DNA from: Paracoccaceae bacterium
Lineage (GTDB): Bacteria > Pseudomonadota > Alphaproteobacteria > Rhodobacterales > Rhodobacteraceae
Length of the DNA: 7,478 nucleotides
NCBI GenBank assembly: GCA_003447515.1
Contig: DLZA01000174.1
Span: 1-7,478 of the forward strand
Direction of reading: 5' to 3'
Positions 1-6,181 of the stretch are shown piece after piece (positions within the stretch are counted from its first letter, which is position 1; each line of letters begins with the position of its first letter). The translations under genes and the position numbers were made by a program. The notes under the pieces were generated by a model. It was not told where the DNA came from, ran no database searches, and saw only the letters and a program-made list of their open reading frames with translations.

Positions 1-2
1 TG

Positions 3-635
3 ATTGAGGATGCTGCACAGGCGCATGGTGCACGCTACAAGGGCAAGCGCATCGGTGCGCATGGCGATATTGTTTGCTGGAGCTTCTATCCGGGCAAAAA
101 CCTTGGGGCACTCGGTGATGCCGGGGCAATCACGACGAATGACGTAGCATTGGCGGAGCGTGTCGCGCTCTTGCGGAACTATGGCTCACGCCAGAAGTAC
201 GTAAATGAAGAGGCTGGCGTGAATTCACGCCTCGATCCCATCCAAGCGGCGGTCTTACGGGTGAAGTTGGGGGTTCTAGATAAGTGGACTGAGCGGCGCC
301 GTGCTGTGGCCTCGGCCTATTCAGTGGGATTGGCCGAATGCGGCCTCATAGTGCCTCACGTACCTGAATGGGCAGAGCCGGCTTGGCACCTCTATGTAGT
401 GCGGACGTCTGATCGTGACGCGCTGCAGGGCCGTATGACAAAGGCAGGCATTGGAACCCTGATTCATTACCCGATCGCGCCGCATATGCAGGATGCATAT
501 GCAGGGCTTGGCATAGCCGCTGACGCGCTACCACTTGCGCGGCAACTCGCCACCGAGGTACTGAGCCTGCCGATCGGACCGCAGTTGGGATTGAAGGAAG
601 CAGATGTTGTTATAAGGTTTATAAATGATTTTTAA
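3..635 (+). CDS. DegT/DnrJ/EryC1/StrS-family sugar aminotransferase (5' partial)
   Basis: PLP-dependent aminotransferase that would convert a keto-deoxy sugar nucleotide to an amino sugar nucleotide in the cytoplasm. The frame is open from base 3 with no start, so the N-terminal part (about 155-160 residues, judging from a usual length near 370) lies left of the window; 210 residues are seen. Visible motifs are EDAAQAHG (Asp codon 9-11, expected to contact the PLP ring nitrogen; Gln codon 18-20) and [15 protein letters not shown] with the PLP-binding Lys at 96-98, followed by the LRNYGS and [12 protein letters not shown] blocks typical of the family. The [14 protein letters not shown] form resembles the QdtB/FdtB (3-amino-3,6-dideoxyhexose) branch. 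The exact substrate is inference, because no isomerase or acetyltransferase partner is visible here. The stop at 633-635 overlaps the next start by 11 bases. Family assignment is very secure. Confidence 0.95.
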   Translation: MEDAAQAHGARYKGKRIGAHGDIVCWSFYPGKNLGALGDAGAITTNDVALAERVALLRNYGSRQKYVNEEAGVNSRLDPIQAAVLRVKLGVLDKWTERRRAVASAYSVGLAECGLIVPHVPEWAEPAWHLYVVRTSDRDALQGRMTKAGIGTLIHYPIAPHMQDAYAGLGIAADALPLARQLATEVLSLPIGPQLGLKEADVVIRFINDF

Positions 636-1506
636 GAATGTAAAAAAACACCTAAAGCGCAGCACAAAAAAATTGATAATGAAATTTTTTCCAGATTTTA
701 GAATTAACACGTTTGAGGACGAAAAATTCCTAACATACGTTTACAAAAAAAGATTGGGAATTCTTCAATGCGCCGATCAAATTGAAAACCTCGCCTTGCG
801 AGGTTCTGGCGCAGATTATGACTTTCTCGACCAAACTAATGGGCCAAGCTATAATCTTGGTCTTACAAGTACGGACCTGCACGCGACGTATCATCTTTAC
901 AAAAATTCAACTAATATATTGCCAAAATTGCGAAACGTTATTGTATTCTTTGTTCCAATTGCCACGGGACTTGATCTAACAAAAACTCGCGAAAAATATC
1001 GATATGTTGCCTACTCGCATTATTTCAATATCCCATACCAGTGCACACAGGATATAAGCAGAAGAATTGAACGCCGAATTATCAAGAAATGTAAAAATCT
1101 TGCTGTACCAAATATACCAAATTGGTATCGGGGATATGACAAAAAAAAGTTCTTGGAATCAGATGGTGATGTTGTTGTGCGAGCTAAAGCACACCTGAGG
1201 GAAAACCAACGTGAGCCAGATCAAATGTGTTGGCTTAATAAGATGATAGAATTGGCTGACCAACTTGGGCACCACATTTGGATTGTAATCCCTCCAGTCA
1301 GATCAGACTTCAAGAACGAGCTTCCTAAACCTAAAGCTCTTTTTTCAAAACTATACAATATGGATATCGGTCAGCATACAATCTTAAACTTTTATGATGA
1401 TGATAAATTCGATGACAGCGATATGGGTGATACGGACCACTTAAATGAAAAGGGTGCCATCAAGATTACAGCCGAAGTTTTGACTTCTATTCAGAGTGTG
1501 AATTAA
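625..1506 (+). CDS. SGNH-hydrolase-like protein of the polysaccharide locus
   Basis: A 293-residue protein that I do not recognise by name. The C-terminal [10 protein letters not shown] block (residues 269-278) matches the Asp-x-x-His motif (D269, H272) of block V of SGNH/GDSL hydrolases. GSGAD (60-64) sits where the nucleophile block is expected, with S61 as candidate, and YNLGL (76-80) could supply the block III Asn. VIPPVRSDF (221-229) resembles the strand before the catalytic loop. SGNH proteins in glycan loci usually add or remove O-acetyl groups; that role here is inference. No clear signal peptide: the N-terminus is very Lys-rich ([13 protein letters not shown]), so a cytoplasmic location is likely. 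The ATG at 625 overlaps the aminotransferase end by 11 bases, with AAGG at 614-617 as a weak ribosome site. The gene is visibly AT-rich against both neighbours, suggesting separate acquisition. Confidence 0.6.
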   Translation: MIFKNVKKHLKRSTKKLIMKFFPDFRINTFEDEKFLTYVYKKRLGILQCADQIENLALRGSGADYDFLDQTNGPSYNLGLTSTDLHATYHLYKNSTNILPKLRNVIVFFVPIATGLDLTKTREKYRYVAYSHYFNIPYQCTQDISRRIERRIIKKCKNLAVPNIPNWYRGYDKKKFLESDGDVVVRAKAHLRENQREPDQMCWLNKMIELADQLGHHIWIVIPPVRSDFKNELPKPKALFSKLYNMDIGQHTILNFYDDDKFDDSDMGDTDHLNEKGAIKITAEVLTSIQSVN

Positions 1507-1507
1507 T

Positions 1508-3034
1508 TTGTCATCTCGCGGTCTTATAAAATCCATGATGGTTATCGGCAGTGCGCAAGCCGTCAATATCCTGATTTCCATTTTGCGTATGAAAGTGCTG
1601 GCACTCTTGCTTGGGCCGAATGGCGTTGGACTGTTGGGCATCTACAATGGCTTGAAAGATGTAGTAGTAGTCGCCGCCGGCATAGGGATGGGGTCCAGCG
1701 GCGTGAGGCAGATTGCTAGCGTCAAGGGTGAAGAACAAGAACTCAGCCTTGTCAGGCGTGTGTTGTTTGCTGCCCATCTGGTACAAGGCGTTCTTGCCAT
1801 GCTTGGAGTGTGGCTGTTGCGCGCACAAATATCCGAATGGTTGTTTGGAGACCGGGGTTACGCAACTGAGGTAGGTTTGATTGGCCTTACAATATTGTTG
1901 ACCTTGCTCGGCACGGCACAGACGGTCCCTTTGCAAGGCATGCGCCGAGTCGGCGATCTTGGCCACGTCACGATCATCAGCGCATTGGTCGGCACAATAG
2001 CTGGACTAGCAGCTGTCTGGCTCTACGGAGAGCCAGGATTGATCTGGTTCGTTGTGCTCCAGCCATTGGTTACAATCGTGATCGTCATGCGTTATACTCG
2101 ACGACTACCAAAACCGACGGCAGCGCACCCCAGCTTCACCGAGATCTGGGATGTTTGGAAACCTATGGCAAAGTTGGGCATCGCGTTCATGCTGGGCGGC
2201 CTTGCCACAATGGTGACCCTGCTTTTGATACGAAGCCTCATCACACATGAACTGGGGCTAGAGGCTGCAGGACAATTTGCCGCTGCATGGGGCATCACAA
2301 TGACTTATGTCAGCGTCCTGTTGGCAGCGATGGCGGCAGATTACTATTCCCGTCTGACCGAAGTCATCAATGACCGTTTTGCTGCGACACAGCTGATGAA
2401 CGACCAAGTCCACCTTGGGTTGGCAATTGGCGGTCCAGTGCTGTTGTTACTTATCGGTTTGGCACCTTGGGCTGTGACGCTGCTTTATTCGGCAGAGTTC
2501 ACCCCTGCAGTGGAGTTGCTGCAATGGCAGACGGTGGGCAATTTGGTCAAGCTTACTAGTTGGCCGCTCGCGTATTCGATTATTGCGGCAGCCCGATCCA
2601 AGACGTTCTTCGTTATGGAACTCAGCTTTAACATCGTATTTCTGGCGACAAGCTGGATCTTGCTGCCCGTTCTTGGGTTACAGGTCACAGCGATCGCCTT
2701 CTTTGCGGGACATATTGTTTATTTCGCAATTGTGAATACCATTGTTCACAAATTTCAGGGTTTTCGTTGGCAGCCCCAGTCGCTGTTGTTGCTTCTACTG
2801 CATTTCACACTGGCGTTGGCGCTTCTAGCTTTGGCACGGACCGAACCGCTTTTGGCAGCGATCACCTCTATCGGTCTGGCGTTGGCAACCGGCCTGTTTG
2901 GCCTTCGGGAAATACTGATTAAAACGGGCCCCGGGGGACGCCTCACCGCGCGCCTCACCCGCATCTACGAAGTCATTGGCTGGTGGCCAATAGTACATAC
3001 AAAAACGAAACCAGATAACGAAAGCACTAAATGA
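1508..3034 (+). CDS. wzx: Wzx-type O-antigen/polysaccharide flippase
   Basis: Inner-membrane flippase of the MOP (MATE-like) superfamily, expected to move the undecaprenyl-diphosphate-linked repeat unit from the cytoplasmic to the periplasmic face. The 508-residue product has about a dozen hydrophobic segments along its length. Its N-terminus follows the O-antigen translocase pattern: a LIKSMMVIGSAQ helix, then RMKVLALLLGPNGVGLLGIY (27-46) and GIGMGSSGVRQIA (58-70). The start is taken as TTG at 1508, one base after the preceding stop, because these proteins normally carry 5-10 residues before the first helix. The alternative ATGs at 1535 and 1538 would cut into it. The ribosome site is weak (AGAG at 1493-1496), so translation probably depends on coupling. 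The tail after the last helix is short and hydrophilic. The stop overlaps the next gene as ATGA at 3031-3034. Base composition is more GC-rich than in either flanking gene. Confidence 0.93.
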   Translation: MSSRGLIKSMMVIGSAQAVNILISILRMKVLALLLGPNGVGLLGIYNGLKDVVVVAAGIGMGSSGVRQIASVKGEEQELSLVRRVLFAAHLVQGVLAMLGVWLLRAQISEWLFGDRGYATEVGLIGLTILLTLLGTAQTVPLQGMRRVGDLGHVTIISALVGTIAGLAAVWLYGEPGLIWFVVLQPLVTIVIVMRYTRRLPKPTAAHPSFTEIWDVWKPMAKLGIAFMLGGLATMVTLLLIRSLITHELGLEAAGQFAAAWGITMTYVSVLLAAMAADYYSRLTEVINDRFAATQLMNDQVHLGLAIGGPVLLLLIGLAPWAVTLLYSAEFTPAVELLQWQTVGNLVKLTSWPLAYSIIAAARSKTFFVMELSFNIVFLATSWILLPVLGLQVTAIAFFAGHIVYFAIVNTIVHKFQGFRWQPQSLLLLLLHFTLALALLALARTEPLLAAITSIGLALATGLFGLREILIKTGPGGRLTARLTRIYEVIGWWPIVHTKTKPDNESTK

Positions 3035-4080
3035 AAGTTCTTCTGCTACACGAAATGAGTGGAGTACACACTGAACTCAAAAAAGGTCTCACAGCGATTG
3101 GCGTTGAAGCAAAAATCGCTACATTTGGAGATGGATGGAAACAGTATGAAACTGATATTGCGCTCGGAAATTTAAATGGCTTCGCTCGTGGATCTATCAG
3201 TAAAGCAATTTGCCAACTACGGCTGGTACGACAGCTAAGCAATTTTGACACAATTCAATGTATTTCACCTACTCCTTTTTTTCGACCGTTAAACCGTATT
3301 CTCGTCGACCAAATGCAGCAATCAGGCGCTGATCTATTTTACATTGCAGCAGGATCAGACGCAGTCTATCGAAAGCATGTTCGAGACTTACCATACTATC
3401 CTCCACATGATTGGTATGAAAACGAACACCAATATTCAGATTTAGATTATTTACTCAAGCAAGCGCGTGGCATAATACCAGTCTGTTATGAGTATGAATT
3501 CTGCATGAAAAGAGATGGCCGGAATCCGCATAAAGTAATACCATTTCCCATCGACGTTTTAAATCACACGCAGTCGAAACTGGCCCAAAATCGAAGGGTA
3601 CGAATTTTTCATCCACTAAACAGGCTAAACCCAAGGAATGATTTCAAGGGATCCAAAATGATAAAGGACGTCTTTGATCGACTTTCCTCAAAATTTCATG
3701 ATATAGCTGAATTTATCATAGCAGGTGGGCTACCACATCAAGAGTATGACGAACTAACAAATAGCGTGGACATAATTGTCGATCAGACAAATGGTATGAG
3801 CTATGGGATGAGTGCGGCTTTAGGTTTAGCAAAAGGTAAAGTCGTTCTTTCTGGGAATGAAAATATAACAAAATCTTACAATCACTACCAAGATTGTCCA
3901 GTTATCAATATCACTCCAGATCCTAAATATCTTGAAAGACAACTAGAGGAGCTTCTTCTAAACAGAAGTTCAATACGTGAACTGGGTGAAAAATCACGTT
4001 TATTTGCAGAAAAGCATCATGACCATAAGAAAGTTGCTCACAAATATCTTGAAGCCTACTTAATGCAAAGCGGGCGATAG
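3031..4080 (+). CDS. GT-B fold glycosyltransferase (GT4-like)
   Basis: A 349-residue protein with the layout of a GT-B glycosyltransferase, expected to act at the cytoplasmic membrane face and add one sugar to the lipid-linked repeat unit. The N-terminal domain starts MKVLLLHEMSGVHTELKKGL, the opening of a family found in many capsule loci, and is followed by GDGWK (33-37). The C-terminal donor domain has RIFHPLNR (191-198), then FKGSKMI (205-211), FIIAGGLPHQEYDELTNSVD (228-247) and VDQTNGMSYGM (250-260). SAALGLAKGKVVLSG (261-275) aligns with the usual LEAMAxGKVV stretch but has Leu where an acidic residue is common. Donor and acceptor cannot be read from the sequence. It starts within an ATGA overlap with the flippase. 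Like the SGNH-like gene, it is AT-rich compared with its neighbours. Confidence 0.82.
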   Translation: MKVLLLHEMSGVHTELKKGLTAIGVEAKIATFGDGWKQYETDIALGNLNGFARGSISKAICQLRLVRQLSNFDTIQCISPTPFFRPLNRILVDQMQQSGADLFYIAAGSDAVYRKHVRDLPYYPPHDWYENEHQYSDLDYLLKQARGIIPVCYEYEFCMKRDGRNPHKVIPFPIDVLNHTQSKLAQNRRVRIFHPLNRLNPRNDFKGSKMIKDVFDRLSSKFHDIAEFIIAGGLPHQEYDELTNSVDIIVDQTNGMSYGMSAALGLAKGKVVLSGNENITKSYNHYQDCPVINITPDPKYLERQLEELLLNRSSIRELGEKSRLFAEKHHDHKKVAHKYLEAYLMQSGR

Positions 4081-4115
4081 TGCTGCGAAGGCCGCTTTCG
4101 TATGAGGGTGAATGA
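4053..4115 (+). other. Possible 3' tail of a displaced ancestral gene
   Basis: The 31 bases between the glycosyltransferase stop (4078-4080) and the next start are more GC-rich than the gene before them. In the frame of codon 4080 they read VLRRPLSYEGE and end in TGA at 4113-4115, which forms an ATGA overlap with the start at 4112. That is the same coupling used at 3031 and 4441. The frame is open only back to a TGA at 4050-4052. My reading, which is inference, is that the last codons of a former upstream gene remain after it was replaced by the AT-rich glycosyltransferase. A short open frame by chance is a real alternative. Confidence 0.25.
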
Positions 4116-4444
4116 TCCACCAAGCAAAAATTGATACTGTTTTTCACATAACTCCCGCACTAGATTTTAGTGGAGTGGAAACACACATGAAAATATTGGC
4201 GCTCAACTCTCACGCTCCACGCTTTGAACATCAGTTTTGCGCATTCGCAAGTGGTAGTGCTGTCGCAGATGAACTGATTGCGGCTGAATCTCATGTGAAT
4301 TTATTAAATGTAAATTCAAAGATCCCGTCACTTACTGCAGTTTGGGCGTTGATAAGGGGGATGCGTACACAACGCCCATCAATATCGCATTGCCACGGCG
4401 CAGAGGCAAACTTTCACAACCTTGTATCAGGAAAACATTCATGA
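4112..4444 (+). pseudogene. Truncated glycosyltransferase, N-terminal domain only
   Basis: 110 codons matching only the beginning of a GT4-type glycosyltransferase. FHITPALDFSGVETHMKILA (residues 11-30) is the acceptor-domain opening, with a VHITPSLDxGGVE-like pattern. SHCHGAEANFHNLVSGK (92-108) is the HxHGAEANFHGLLAA-like strand found about 100 residues into full-length members of roughly 370-400 residues. The frame then stops (TGA 4442-4444), so the rest of the acceptor domain and the whole donor-binding domain are missing, and no activity is expected. The ATG at 4112 is the first possible start, since TGA lies in frame at 4109-4111; GAGGG at 4104-4108 is a close-set ribosome site. The loss point lies near 4420-4435, just before the ribosome site of the next gene, which suggests a deletion that kept translational coupling. 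Translation of the fragment is possible. Confidence 0.8.
4429..4432 (+). promoter_or_regulatory. Ribosome binding site deciding the start at 4441
   Basis: AGGA lies 8 bases before ATG 4441. It supports that start over an upstream in-frame TTG at 4342, which would add 33 residues unrelated to glycosyltransferases; those bases code for the truncated gene in another frame. Confidence 0.7.
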
Positions 4445-5601
4445 CCCGTATCCTATTCATCACTTGGGATGGCCCACAAACAAGTTATCTTGAAGGGCTG
4501 TTTCTCCCCATCTTCAGGGGCCTTGCTGAGCATGGGCATCATTTTCATGTCATGCAGTTCACTTGGGCTAACACAGAGGCTGTTTTGCGTACTAAAGCAA
4601 TCTGTGAGGCTGCTGGTATACCCTACAAATCCGCACCTATTTGGCGAAAATCAGGGAGTGCGGGTTCTTTTGCTTCTGCAATTATGGGGCGCAGTCACAT
4701 CTGGAATGCAATAAGAAATTGGGATATTGATACGTTAATGCCAAGGAGCCTGATGCCCGCATTAGCTGTGCTGGCGATGGGCTCTCGCAGGGGATTGAAA
4801 TTGGTCTTTGATGCGGATGGTTTTGCAGTAGATGAGCGTGTGGATTTCGGAGGTCTTTCTCCGAAAAGCGCGACTTATCGGATCTTGCGGGCGGTCGAGG
4901 CCCACACCGCCAGAGTCGCTGATCAGGTCCTGGTTCGAACACCTAGCGCCATCAAATTATTGGTTAGTCGTTCAGGTGCTGACAGAGCAAAATTTTATGT
5001 TGTCGGTAACGGTCGTGACCCAACACCCTACCTTCGTGACTGGCCACAGCGGACCGATAACGAGTTCCGACTTTGTTATGCGGGCTCGCTTGGTGGAAAG
5101 TACTACATCGACCAAATGATAGCAGTGGCCAGAGGCTTACGTGCACATATACCCAACTTGGTGTTTTGTATCTTCACTAGTGACAAAACTAATCTTGACG
5201 TCGCCCTTGATCGATCTGGCGTCACCGAACGACACTGGATCCAAGTTTCGCGATTGCGTCCAGAAGAAATGCCAGCCGCCTTAATACAATGCGATCTTGC
5301 GCTAGCGCTGTTTCAGAGAGCCTTTTCGATGCAATTCGTTTCACCAATCAAGCTTGGAGAATACCTGTTGGCTGGTCTGCCAATAATAGGAACAGCGGGC
5401 GTTGGTCCTGTTGAACCCTTGATTGAGGCAGGAGTGATGTTTCCATTAAACGAAGACCTTTCTGAAGTTTGGCCCTGGGTACGAGACAATGTAATTTGCC
5501 AAAAAATAGCAATTTGTGAGCGATCACATGCACTAGGTTTGATTCATTTTTCTCTTCAGGCGTCGGTTGATAGCTATTTGGCCGCTTTGGAACAGACATA
5601 G
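4441..5601 (+). CDS. GT4-type glycosyltransferase
   Basis: An intact 386-residue GT-B glycosyltransferase, expected to transfer a sugar to the lipid-linked repeat unit in the cytoplasm. The acceptor domain starts MTRILFITWDGP and has LEGLFLPIFRGLAEHGH (18-34). VLVRTPSAIKLL (163-174) leads into the interdomain region. The donor domain begins RLCYAGSLGGKYYIDQMI (210-227), a GSLGxxY-type phosphate-binding loop. FVSPIKLGEYLLAGLPIIG (299-317) is the GT4 donor-site motif with the conserved Glu at 307. The ATG at 4441 is chosen because it gives the standard N-terminus and has a good ribosome site; a frame extension upstream is not part of the protein. The start overlaps the truncated glycosyltransferase as ATGA, and the stop is ten bases before the epimerase stub. 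The substrate is unknown. It is the only undamaged gene in the broken stretch from 4112 to 6181. Confidence 0.92.
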   Translation: MTRILFITWDGPQTSYLEGLFLPIFRGLAEHGHHFHVMQFTWANTEAVLRTKAICEAAGIPYKSAPIWRKSGSAGSFASAIMGRSHIWNAIRNWDIDTLMPRSLMPALAVLAMGSRRGLKLVFDADGFAVDERVDFGGLSPKSATYRILRAVEAHTARVADQVLVRTPSAIKLLVSRSGADRAKFYVVGNGRDPTPYLRDWPQRTDNEFRLCYAGSLGGKYYIDQMIAVARGLRAHIPNLVFCIFTSDKTNLDVALDRSGVTERHWIQVSRLRPEEMPAALIQCDLALALFQRAFSMQFVSPIKLGEYLLAGLPIIGTAGVGPVEPLIEAGVMFPLNEDLSEVWPWVRDNVICQKIAICERSHALGLIHFSLQASVDSYLAALEQT

Positions 5602-5611
5602 GAGCAAGCCC

Positions 5612-5752
5612 ATGCAAAACATCCTATTAACTGGAGGGGCGGGTTTTTTCGGAAAACGCCTAGCACTATTGCTATGCAGTGCTGAACATAGCGTCTCTGT
5701 GTTCGATAACCTCAGTCCTCTTGGACTGTTTCCTTTTGGATTGGATGACTAA
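5612..5752 (+). pseudogene. NAD-dependent epimerase/dehydratase stub (SDR, N-terminus only)
   Basis: 46 codons beginning MQNILLTGGAGFFGKRLALL, the first strand and Gly-rich NAD-binding loop (GGxGFxG) of an extended SDR sugar-nucleotide epimerase or dehydratase. SVSVFDNLSP follows, which is the second strand with the Asp that binds the adenosine ribose. After NLSP the resemblance ends and the frame runs out at TAA 5750-5752. A working enzyme of this family needs roughly 300-350 residues, including the YxxxK active site, so this is a dead remnant. Its ribosome site is good (GGAG at 5601-5604, 7 bases before ATG 5612), so the stub is probably still translated. It is fused out of frame to the 3' part of a glycosyltransferase gene, as expected from a single deletion that removed most of both genes. 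Confidence 0.85.
5713..5728. repeat. Perfect inverted repeat at the epimerase/glycosyltransferase junction
   Basis: CAGTCC and GGACTG are perfect inverted arms of 6 bases around a TCTT loop, followed by a T-rich run (TTTCCTTTT, 5729-5737). It lies exactly where epimerase similarity ends and glycosyltransferase similarity begins. It could be a scar of the deletion, a weak hairpin that dampens read-through, or chance. At 6 base pairs it is short for a terminator. Confidence 0.4.
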
Positions 5753-6181
5753 CTGGATGCGTATCGCGGCAATGCGCGACCCCGGCGTCCGTTTTGAGAT
5801 TGTGCCGCGAGATGACGCACGGGTGCGTGGTCAGGACTCATCCGTGATATTTTTTAGCTACAGATTAAGTAAATTGGGTATTGCGCCAACTCGTCTGGCC
5901 AAGGTTCTGGGATGCGGGCTTCCTGTTTTTGCAAATGAAAGGGTAAGAGATGTCACCAACATGATCCGGCACAATAGGGTTGGCGTAATTTTTAATGGAC
6001 ACGACCCCGCGCAGATGCGTCCCGCGCTCGATGAACTGGAAAAAATTATGCAGGACCCCGGACTGCCAAAACGATACCGCGCTACTGCTGAGGCCATATT
6101 TTGTTAGGGGCCGGCACAGAGGCATATCAAGGAATCTATGCATCCATCTTTCACGCAGAGGACTCCCGATGTGCGGAATAG
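5724..6181 (+). pseudogene. Glycosyltransferase C-terminal remnant, headless and frameshifted
   Basis: The reading frame of codon 5724 to TAG 6105-6107 encodes the donor-binding half of a GT4-type glycosyltransferase and has no acceptor domain. FLLDWMTNWMRIAAMRDP resembles the helix after the GSLGxxY loop, and RFEIVPRDDARVRGQDSSVI is the next strand region. IAPTRLAKVLGCGLPVFANE corresponds to SPTKLGEYLACGLPVI in active relatives. Codon 5901-5903 is AAG (Lys) where the conserved Glu is expected. After EAIFC the frame stops, but the frame beginning with TTA at 6104 continues the expected ending as LGAGTEAYQGIYASIFHAE to TAG 6179-6181, overlapping the amidotransferase start. This points to one lost base near 6099-6106 next to a TTTT run. 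The nearest internal ATGs are 5745 and 5757. Missing half, lost Glu and frameshift together make it a pseudogene; a sequencing error could explain only the frameshift. Confidence 0.8.
6157..6162 (+). promoter_or_regulatory. Ribosome binding site of the amidotransferase
   Basis: AGAGGA ends 6 bases before ATG 6169. It lies inside the frameshifted tail of the glycosyltransferase remnant, as in a normal overlapping operon. It fixes the start so that Cys is residue 2, as the enzyme class requires. Confidence 0.75.

Noticed and set aside
1511..1966. A 151-residue - strand frame opposite the flippase, and other - strand frames in the window.
   Set aside because: They are antisense to well-supported genes, have unstructured translations rich in Ser, His, Gln and Arg, and lack ribosome sites.
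4342..4440. Extension of the 4441 glycosyltransferase to an upstream in-frame TTG, giving 419 residues.
   Set aside because: The extra 33 residues lack family similarity and overlap the coding frame of the truncated glycosyltransferase. ATG 4441 has AGGA at proper spacing and gives the standard GT-B N-terminus.
5729..5737. Intrinsic terminator formed by the hairpin at 5713-5728 and the following T-rich run.
   Set aside because: The stem has only 6 pairs and the run is broken by CC. A strong terminator here would silence the intact amidotransferase, which shows no promoter of its own.
5679..6107. A 142-residue intact gene starting at ATG 5679.
   Set aside because: The first 14-15 codons are the epimerase stub read in another frame. 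Real glycosyltransferase similarity starts near 5724-5730, with no start codon or ribosome site of its own.
4112..6181. The N-terminal fragment (4112-4444) and the C-terminal remnant (5724-6181) as two halves of one glycosyltransferase split by an insertion.
   Set aside because: The stretch between them carries an ordinary intact glycosyltransferase and an epimerase start with no transposase, target duplication or flanking repeats. The C-terminal remnant also resembles the GSLGxxY type, like the 4441 gene, rather than the expected partner of the GVETHM-type N-terminus. Not excluded without alignments.
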